Origin: Lumbricus terrestris
Taxonomy: Eukaryota > Annelida > Clitellata > Crassiclitellata > Lumbricidae
Length of the DNA: 64,000 nucleotides
Assembly (NCBI GenBank): GCA_949752735.1
Contig: OX457040.1
Span: 5,682,106 to 5,746,105, forward strand
Direction of reading: 5' to 3'
Part shown: one piece after another, positions 9,431-20,600 of the stretch
Layout of the letters: every line of letters begins with the position of its first letter
Position numbering within the stretch: the first letter of the stretch is position 1
Translations under genes and position numbers: made by a program
Notes under the pieces: model-generated
Seen by the model: only the letters and a program-made list of their open reading frames with translations
Database searches by the model: none
What the model was told of the DNA's origin: nothing

Positions 9431-12400
9431 ATGGACGGAGGAGGAGGAGGCGGCGGCGGCGGTGGAGGAGCCTACGGAGCGGGGAAGGCGACAGGCACGT
9501 TCGACATCATCGCCTTTGTTAGGAAGCCACAGGTCATCCTGAGGGTCATCAGCTGGGTAAGCAGCGACAACTATACTGCCTGTTGTAGCTAGGGTGATAT
9601 GCGAAAGGGGAAGCCAAGGGCATGGTCGTGGAACAATAATTAAGGGGTTGTCCATTTGGGGTTTCCGTCTATATGGCCTTCCATTTTGGAATTTCCATTT
9701 CATGAGGTTTCCATTTTTGGATTTCCATTTCGGGGTTTCCATCTTGGGGCTTTCCATTTCTGGGCGGGGTCAATTTAAGGGGTTCATTTCGAGGGTTTTC
9801 ATTTCAGGGTTTCCATTTTGTAGTTTCCATTTCAGGGTTTCCATTTACTAGTTTCCATTTGAGGATTCCATTTTTGGAATTCCATTTCAGAGTTTCCATT
9901 TGGAGTTCCAGTTTAAGGTTACCATTTAAGGGTTTCCAGTTAAATATTTCCATATGGGGTTATATTTTTGAAGTTTCATTTTTACGTTTCCATTTGAAGG
10001 TTACCATTTGAGGGTTTCCGTTTCGGACTTTCCATTTTGGGATTCCATTTTAGAGTTCCATTTCGGAGTTTTCATTTGAAGGTCACCATTTGAGGGTTTC
10101 CATTTCAGAGTTTCCATTTTGGACTTTCCATTGGGGATTCCATTTTGGGCTTTCCATTGGTGTTTCCATTTTGGGGTTCCATTTTGGGGTTCCATTTTGG
10201 GTTCCATTTTGGGGTTTCCATTGGACAGTCGCAAAAACACAGAATTACTATAAAAATTTGAGAATAACATTTTGGGGAGGTTTGAGCCCATAAACTCCAC
10301 TAAATACCCTCATGGGGAGCTTCCGCTCCTTCCACCTATGCCAAGTATTTGTGTGGGCATTATTGGAGACCCTTACAGGGTCCCGTGTGGAAATGAGGCC
10401 TACATGTGTATGGCATGCTGGATACCACCCGCTGAAGAACGAAGACATAGTTCCCCACCCTGATGTAATTTCTCTGATGTTCGTCCAGGGTGTAATTTTA
10501 AGAAGTGGAAGATATTCCCCCAAACTGGTTCATACATTCGTGTATTATACGTACCTACTGCATAAACACATAGATACATCATACACAAATGTACACACAT
10601 GCATACATTATGACTTAATATACGGAAATGTAGATGCACATAGAAATACATACATATAATTATGCATGCATGCATGCATGCATGCATGCATGCATGCATG
10701 CATGCATACATACATACATACATACATACATACATACATACATACATACATACATACATACATACATACATACATACATACATACATACATACATACATA
10801 CATACATACATACATACATACATGTACACACATACATAATGTACATGATACATACATGTTGGTATCTTGAGTTAAGTCCTTGACTCACAATAAATTGTGC
10901 TGTGCCATATTCTGTCCTATTCACTTCTGAACTTGGAAGAATGGCATCATCATAATTGTATAGCTCTGTAATATTGTGTTGTATATTCAGCCATGATTGT
11001 TTCGGTAATTCCTTAAACTTTGTAAAGTAATGCATTGCTAAGATGCAAGCTGGAAGTCTATTGTCCACTGGCAAGTGCAGACTGCACATGCTCCATGGCT
11101 GAAAAGTGTTGCAAGCAACCAAACATTATTTTAAATTATGCGTTTGCAGACAATACAGCAACAATTAATGCAACACAACACAACATGGTGCATTGGATAT
11201 TGTCATCCTTGCTAAGCTCACAAGTCCACAGACGTCCATGCTAGTAGAGAGAATTAATTGCACTGAGCAACAATATTGTGAGTTAAAGATTTGTTCAAGT
11301 CAAGTACACCGTGACGTCTCAGAAGAGAGAGAGGATCGAGAGTAGGCCTAATCTCCATGTTAAAATGAGGCGTTGAGCGCCAGAGTGGCCTAACCCTCAA
11401 AATTTCCAATATGGTGTTTTTGATGCCAATCAATTCTTTTACTGTGAAGTTATCAACTGCCAAAACGACCAGCCCAAATTCTTCTTTGTATTAGGTATTC
11501 TATGCAAAGTCTTTTCTGGCACTGGAAGATTTCTGCAATTCTCTGGAGCCAGAGTGGCCTAACCCACTGATTTGTATTAATAAATTAATTATTATTAACT
11601 ATACATATCAATGGCCTAACCTTTCAAGCTGATGCGTTACGGTGTCATGCGTTCAATATCGCTCGCTAAAAATGATCGCCAAAAGCTGCCTTTAGTGAAG
11701 AAGTTGAGTACTCAACTTGTACTGATTGTGAATGTGAACACTGAAGAAGCAGAATACTGAACGCTGCTTTGTACCACTTTTGTACCCCTGCGATCTATTT
11801 TCCTACTTCAAAACATTTGAATCCTGACATCAACGAAGAAGTTGAGCATAGTCAACATGGACAGTTTCGAAAATGAACCATGAAGAATGACTTAGAATGA
11901 TCGTTACAAACAGAACAATGAACGCAGCTTTGTACCGCTTTATACATGTGTACACCAACAATCTATTTTCTTATTGTTAAACATTTGAATCCTTCTGCCA
12001 ATGAAGAGGTTGAGCAGTCAACTTGGACAGATTCTGAGGATGAACAATGAAGAATGACTTACAATAATCGATGCAAACAGAACATTGAACGCTGCTTTGT
12101 ACCACTTTTGTACCTTGCAACCTATTTTACTAGATCAATACATTTGAATCCTGGCATCAATGAAGAGGTTGAGCAGTCAACTTGGACAGATTCTGAGGAT
12201 GAACAATGCAGAATGACTTACAATAATCGATGCAAACAGAACATTGAACGCTGCTTTGTACCACTTTTGTACCTTGCAACCTATTTTACTAAATCAATAC
12301 ATTTGAATCCTGGCATCAATGAAGAGGTTGAGTAGTCAACTTGGACAGATTCTGAGGATGAACAATGCAGAATGACTTACAATAATCGATGCAAACAGAA

Positions 12401-15400
12401 CATTGAACGCTGCTTTGTACCACTTTTGTACCCCGCAACCTATTTTACTAGATCAATACATTTGAATCCTGGCATCAATGAAGAGGTTGAGTAGTCAACT
12501 TGGACAGATTCTGAAGATGAACAATGCAGAATGACTTACAATAATCGATGCAAACAGAACATTGAACACTGCTTTGTACCCCTTTTGTACCCCACGAACC
12601 ATTTTCCTACGTCAAAACATTTCCTGACATCAATGAAGAGTTTGAGCATAGTCAACATGGACAGTTTCGAAGATGAACAATGAAGAATAACTTACAATGA
12701 TCGTTACAAGCGGAACAATGAACGCTGCTTTGTACCACTTTTGTACCCCACAAGCAATTTTCCTATTTTAAGACATTTGAAAATTGCTGCCAATGAAGAG
12801 GTCGTGTAGTTAAATTAGACAGATTCTGAGGGTGAACAATGAAGAATGTCTTACAATGACCGATACAGGCAGAACAAGGAACGCTGCTTTGTACCACTTT
12901 ATACCTCTGTACCCCACAATCTATGTTCCCTTTAAAAACATTTTAATCATGAAGCCATTGAAGAGATTGAGTAGTCAACATGGACAGATTCTGAAGATGA
13001 ACAATAAAGAATGACATACAATGACCGTCACAGGCAGAACAATAAACGCTGCTTTGTACCACATTATACCTCTGTACACACGCGATCCATTTTTCTATTT
13101 GAAGCATTTGAATTGTGCTGACAGTGAAGAGGCCGAGCAGTTAAATTAGACAGCTTCTGAAGATGAACAGTGAGAATGACTTGCAAATGATCGTTACAAG
13201 GAGAACAATGAACATTGCTTTGTACCACATTATACCTCTGTACACCCGAAATCTATTTTCCTTTTTAAGACATTAGAATCCTGCTGCCAATGAAGATCTC
13301 AAGGTTCAGTAGTGACCTTGGACAGATTCTGAAGAGGAATAATGAAGAATGACGTGCAATGACCATTACAAGCGGAACAATGAACGTTGCTTTGTACCAC
13401 ATTATACCTCTGAACACTTACAATCTTTTTTTCCACTCCTTTCACATTTGAATCCAGCTGCCAATGAAAAGGTTGAGAAGCCAACTTGGACATGAAGTTG
13501 AACTATAAAGAATGATGTTGTAACTTAAGACTAACATCTAACAATGATCCATTGTCAGCAACAATTGTACCGGAGAACAAGAAGGATGCTTTACAGCGCC
13601 TTTGTATTCCCTGTACACCATAGTCTGTTATACTTTTTGCAAGCAGTTAATTCCTGGTGCAAAATATCAATATAAAACCTTTCGAGTACCTGGTTTCTTA
13701 TTGGCCAGAATGGTTTATCCCACACCGACCTTGACAAATAAGCGTACAAAGTGTACCCACTGTACCCGAATTCTAGTTTTAGAACAGCCTGGGGCTGCTA
13801 CATGGATCAGAGCAATTGATTAATAGTTAAAACCGGATATAACATAATCACCTGATTTATACTTTACATTCAAATCTTGTTTTTGCATTTTCTCAATATT
13901 ATGTTTTTGTGGGTTAGGCCACTCTGGCGCTCAACGCCTCAAATGCAAGCCCACTTACCAAACAAGCATGATGTCCCATAGATAAACAACATCGTAATCT
14001 CCTAATTTCTAAAGCAACACTCGAAAGCCAAGCGCGGGGCACCGGCTTATTCACGAGCGCTGCGTTGAGTCAAAAGTGTTTTCCGTAAGAGTAGTCCATG
14101 GTAGTTCGGGTCGAGTTACCGTACCATCAGAGGAGTGGAGCAGCTACTAAGGTGGGTGTCGTCTGAGCCGGGAATTGGAGGGTGGAGGATCAGATAAGAC
14201 AGATAAGACAGCAAGAAGTATAGCGAACCTACTATCGAAACTTAACGGAGCTCAAACCTGGTCAGCAATCAGAAACAACTAGACTTTCGGGACATTATAA
14301 CCTGCAATCCCCCGACCCCATGATACCACCTTATCGGCCAGGAATGGTCAAAATTTCATACCATACTTTTCGGTGTCCTTAGCTGCAGTCATCATTTTAC
14401 ATTGCTGTAGACCAAATAGGCCTATGCCTCAAATCCCTAAAACACTCCATAGCCTGTAGTCTACTAATGATTATTGCTATTTTTCACGATAGTTATCCTC
14501 ATTTGCAAATTTTATATCATGCGTTTGTGTCGACGAATCTGTTCAATAAAGAAATAGACACTGTATTTGTAATTCATTGAGGGGAGTTTATGTGTACACG
14601 TGTAATTTTTCTCTGGTAGTAGGCCTAGTGATAGGCCTAGTTTGCGTTAGAAAGACCAAGAGCAAAGTGTGTTGAAAACTCTTGAGTTCAGTATTAGATA
14701 CTCTTGTAAGGTAAAATCCATGGGTTGGAGTAAACATTTGGGGACTAAGAGGATGATAATTGTACCAGGTAAATTAATATCTTCAGAAGAATATATTCCA
14801 AAGCAGTGGGATAGCATGGTAGAGGTTAAAATGTATGGTGAAACGTGACAATCTGACCAAAAAAGGATGAGATCTGTTGGTAAGAAGTAAATGCACACGA
14901 TAAGGAAAGAGAGGTCTGACAATGCTAAAATGAAGTTTGTTCTCAGAGAGATCTAGGTTCAACCATTGATGAATGTCGAGATAACTAATCACACGACTTA
15001 CTGTCTAGTGTCACTCAATAATTACTTAAGTATGACAGCTCTATTAATTGTGGAGACATCACAGCTTAATCGTAGAGTTGTATCTGATAGATAGGTATCA
15101 TTCTATTACAGATTATTTGAAGTATATGAAATTATTGCCGTATTATTAAGGAAAAGAAACATTTATGATTGATAATAATTATTGTGAAGGCATCAAAGAA
15201 TAATTGCTTAAGCATCACAGATCAATTATTGCGGTATTTCAGATTAATTGTTAAGGTACAAGAAGAGATTAGCCATTGAAGTATTTCAGACAAACTATTG
15301 AGGCTTCATTCAGTATAAATTAAATACAAAATCAACCCGATTGAAAAGTTAATATTGAATAATTGTAGTAACTTCCAAAGCTCTTATAGAAACGAGCTGA

Positions 15401-17590
15401 ACTTATCCAGGATAATTATAGACAAAATATGCCAAATATTTTGTCCAATTGCCAAAACATGGTTCAACCACCCAGGTAGCCTATAGATCATCCCGGATCA
15501 GCGATCCGTTTTGATTTCATATGGTGTATTCTATATGGTTGCTTACCATTCGCTGTAGGCATATCATTGATAGATTGCTTCCATTGTAGTATTGTGTTAC
15601 GGCTTTGGTATTTGCTCCGCCCGCCTTGCAGCTGGCGTGCACGGTATTCGAGACCGATGTCAATTATGATGCTCTTTCACTAAAGTGTTATGCTCTTTAA
15701 TTCAAGTATGACTGGGAATTGTATAGACACGTGTGGGTGTGCGTGTATATATGTGTGTGTGTGTGTGTGTGCGCGCGCGCGCGTGTGTGTGTTTGTGAGG
15801 GTGGGTATTGTATTGTATTGTATTTAAACATTTATAAAGTGTGTGGTGTAGGTGTGGGTGGGTGTGAGTCGTGTGTGCGTGTGTGCATGTGGGTGTGTGT
15901 GGTTGTGAAAGAAAGATAGATAGATATTGGTAGCATATAGACAAAACAAATTCACTAGCTTAATTTCTATTGCTGTACCTTACCATTCATTCATTCATTT
16001 GCTCATTCATTTGCTCACCATTCACTCACTAATTCAGTTTTTCATTCATTCATTCAATACATTATTGCACAATATTCATTTCTCGTCCATAAGCTTTATA
16101 GCTGAAAAATATTATAGTGTGCTGTCATCATGTTGATGTCTAGGAAATTAATTTGATCTTTTGCTACTTTGTGAATTTGGAATGGCCTTGCATTCCCAAG
16201 TGAATCACAAGTTTACTTGTTGCTCAAATTAGGGATATGATTATATGAGTCCACTTAATTTATTAGCTATGAGACTATTAAAAATCAAAGAAAATATTCT
16301 GTGCTGTAAGTAGGCCATTTGAAGAGAGGAATGATCTAGATGACTGACAAGGTTGCTGATGTACAAAACAAGATTAATATCGTCGCTGATAGCAAGTATC
16401 AACCCAGAAGTGTTGCGCTCTATTCCACCAAGACGACCTGGGACAACTTTTACGTTCAGGAATCTGACATGAAATATTCATGACGACCTTGCGGTAGATG
16501 TGCGGTTAAAGCTGCTTTGCAAGAGAACTTCAGGATGTTTCCATGCAAATTTTTGTCCACGCCATTATTGTCGTCAATCCATTCAATCCTACGAAATACG
16601 AATAATGAAAACTTCAAATAGCCTAATGCGCATAATGTTGATGTACATCGAGCTATGGTGGATTACAATAAACATGTTCAGCATTTCCAATGGAATGCAG
16701 CATTTATAATTATGCCGCCATTTTGTAGAGCATGTTTACAACGCGGATTTTATGTTCGGCTCCGATCACGTAATTATTGCACGCGGCATAATTAAATTCG
16801 CTTATTATTATGCGAATCTTTGCTGTAAGTCCGGATTTAGCGAGAGGGAGAGACAGACGGGCCAGCATTGATTTGTTTGGGTCCACTAGGCGCAGTATTG
16901 ATTGAACGCGGCTTGCTCGCCTTGCAGTGGGCGGCCGAGCGGCCTTTGCCTGCCTGCCCGATCCAGCCGCGTGCAGAGGCCGTTGCCCGTCTTTGGTACC
17001 CGTGCGGGTCGCAACATCTGGCGTTTACGGCACTGATTTCGAGGGGCAATGAATAAGATAGGCCGAATAGAGGAGGGCTTCGATAGGGATGGATGGACCG
17101 ATGGAGTGGAAAAGGCAACAGCAGAGATCACGATGGAGCAGAAAAGGCAGACGCGGCGCGTGCCGGTCTTTAAGTTGTCACAGCTGAAGCAAAAGGTCAT
17201 GGAAAGGTTACCGTATTTCCAGGAATGACCGATGCTGCCGGTTTGAAGCCTATATAGTCAGGACTGAAAGTCACAAAGGAGCCGGATCTGAGTGGGGCAG
17301 CGGAGAGACAATTTGTCCAAAGACTCCAAACAAAATTCCTGACGATACCTTTTATTTTTCTTGTGACCAGCTGACCTTAATTGTTCATTCTTTGTCTTGA
17401 AACAGCGGGGTATTGCCTCGACGATATTCTTCGCCTCATTCATCTTCCTCTCGTCGTCCACCTAGTTCCTCTGATAGCCTAGACTTGACTTCTTGGGGAT
17501 GATGATGATGCTGATGATGATGATGAGGAGGAGGAGGAGGAGGACGACGACGACGACGATGGTGGTGGTGGTGGTGGTGGTGGTGGCGGC

Positions 17591-17622
<32 letters not shown>

Positions 17623-20600
17623 TGATGATGATGGTGGTGATGATGGTGGTGATGACAGTGATGATGACGACGATGACGAGACGGAGACTTGGTCCAAATC
17701 CAAAAGAGCGGCGCCAATAATATTTTCATATAACATTTTTCCGGCCAAAAAGTTGGCTTTTGTTAGTCCTTCGGTTCGAAATCTCAGATTGATCAATCAA
17801 TCAATTTATATAGCGCCCTTTCATGTACCTACTCGCATTTCCGGCCGAGATCAAGCGAAAAACAGTCTTCAACAGTTTGCAAAATTGAGAACAGCTTGGC
17901 AGGTGTCGCGTAGTCAAGGAAGTCCATTTCAGGTCGTTGGACTAACCACAGAGAATGAACGCCTCTGCATTGTTACAGAGCGAGTGAAAGGAACCATTGA
18001 GTCACCATGGTCAGCAGAGCGCAGTGCGCGGCGGCCTATGATAGTGGAAAGAGGCCGTTTAAGAGGGAGGCAAAGCTCACACAGATAAGAGGGTGCCCAA
18101 CCTGATAAGTATCGCCACACCAAAAATGCAATCCTAAATGAAATGCGCTGCGGGAAAGGAAGCCAGTGAAAGACCTCGCGCATATATTGGGATACACGGT
18201 CGGACTTGCATGGTGACCCCCGCCCCCAATAAGTGGCAGCCCGGTGGACCCTCTCCGACTTCTCAATCCGAACCCGCAGGAGACTTGCAAAAATGGAGGC
18301 GCAGTAGTCTCAGCTCAAATCCATGGACAGGAGAAGCTGCAGCTTTAGAAGTCAAAGAGCGAGCAATGACCCTGAATTGCCGCAGTTGATAGTAGCAGAT
18401 ATATACGGCACACCTGATCTGTATGAGATGCAAAGGTGAATTCAGAGTCCAGGAGCACCCCAAGGTCACGCACCACCGAAGAAAAAAGTCATAGATGGAA
18501 TAGAGAAAAGAGAACGCTCAGGTCGAGCTTAGCCTGCAGCTGTTGTCTATAATGCCCAGCCAAAAATGAACTGGATTTTTGGGCGTTGATGCGGAGTCGG
18601 TTTGAGGACATCCAATCTGTGAGGAGTCTGAGGACCCCCCATTGCTCGTTGCATGGTGCGGGCGGCCTCAATGGCTGCGAGTGGAGGTCAGTGCAGATAC
18701 GCCAAGGGCTTTTTTAACGTGCAGTTGTACACAAAATGTGCAGTTCTAAAAAAAATTGCAGTTGTAGAAGCACTTCTGTACAGCTAAAACTAGCAAAAAA
18801 GTCATTGTCTTCCGATTGGAAGTAATTTACCGTGGAAGATGGGAAAGAAAAGAATGAGTTGTGCAGTTCTAAAAATTCCTTTAAAAAAGCCATGGATACG
18901 CTTGTGTGTCATCTGCATAGCCTACAGCTGGTGTAGCACGCCGTAAGATGCTAAGAGCTTGCCAATGTCGGCAGTGTAGAGCAACTAAAGTAAGGGCACC
19001 AGGACAGAGCCTTGTGGGAAACCAAATGGAGACGGGGCTCAGGGTGACCTACTTTCTCCCGGAATCACACAACTGGACCGCCCTGCCAAAAAATGTGATC
19101 CACTCAATTGGACGGCCAGAGAGTCCAAAAGATATAGAAGGACTAAGAAGGGCGTTTGATTAGAATGTCCTGATCGACCGTGTCGAATTTATGTGATTGA
19201 TTGACAGAAGGCGCCGCCAGTCATGGCTGCCATTTTAGTTGTTTTTGGCTAAATTTATATTAAAATTCTGTTTTCTTCTTCATCGCTTTATATCATAATC
19301 TAACGTTTTGTCTCTGGATTTCGGACATAACACGTAGTTAGCACGGATGTTTCTGATTTTTATATATACTGGAGTATGCACTTAATTATGAATTTTGGAT
19401 TACGCCGTGCTACAGTCGCCTGCTAGCCACGACGCTGGATAAACAATAATTATCATGTTAAAGGTTATTCCACCAATTCTTCAACTGCATAAACTCTGAC
19501 GAAATTAAACCTACAGCCTTCTGTCTGTTGTTTATTGAATAAAACGAATATACATACATTTGATTGATTGATTGGCTTGATTGACTGATTGATTGATTTA
19601 TTTATTGAAAACGCGCTATTTTAGACACCTTCAGATTGTAGACAACCTACGCTATATAGTAAAAAATGGAGTCGCGGTAATAAATTACAAAAGGACTAAC
19701 AATAATCATCTGGCGTAATGTAAACCTTCGTTGAGCAGCTCTTTTCGATCATCGTGTTCGGCTGCATATCAAGTCAAGGTTGGGAGAAGGACATCTGTCG
19801 CTACAACGGCGATCCTAACGCCTGTGGCTTTGGAACGGTCATCGGAGTCCTCGCCTTTCTTGGGCTGATGATCCTATTGGCTGTCGACGCCATGTTTGAT
19901 AACATCAGCGGCATTCAGCACAGAAAGTACGCTGTCATGGCCGACATCGGCTTCTCCGGTAGGTGCATTGCAATTTAGCTGGTGGTTGTAAGATTATTAG
20001 TGGTGTTTAATTTTGGGGGTTATAATAATTATGGAGCTTTCCTCTGATATGGTTGCAATGGTCTCTACTGGTGTTGTTATTGTTATCAACTTTGCTGTTA
20101 TTGTTGTTGTTGTTAGTATTATCATTATCGTTCTTGCTATTGTTAGTGTTATATATTGTTATTGCGGTTATTATTTTTATTATTATTATTATTATTATTA
20201 TTGTTATTATTATAAATATCTTCAGGTGAATGATTGAGTGAGCAAGTGAATAAATGAAGTAGTGAATGAATGTTAGTTTTGGGTGACTGAATAAGTAAGC
20301 GAGTTATGAAAAATGAATTATTAAGCGTCTAAAATGAGTGAGTGAATAAATTAACTAGATACTCCCTAGGTGAATTAATTAATTGAATAAGAAATAAAGT
20401 GAATTAGTGAATTACTAATTAATTGAATGAATGAATGAATGAATGAATGAATGAATAAACGAACCACCGACTGAATGAACGATTGACTAAATAAATTAAT
20501 AAATAAATTAATAATTTACTTAATTAATAAATGAATGAATAAATGATTTACCGATGAGGTAATGAATGGATCAATGCATTTACGAGTGAGTGAGTTAATT

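Noticed and set aside
12054..12335. 93-codon frame in the 159 bp repeats as a real gene
   Set aside because: It merely spans two identical repeat units whose length is a multiple of three; other units have stops.
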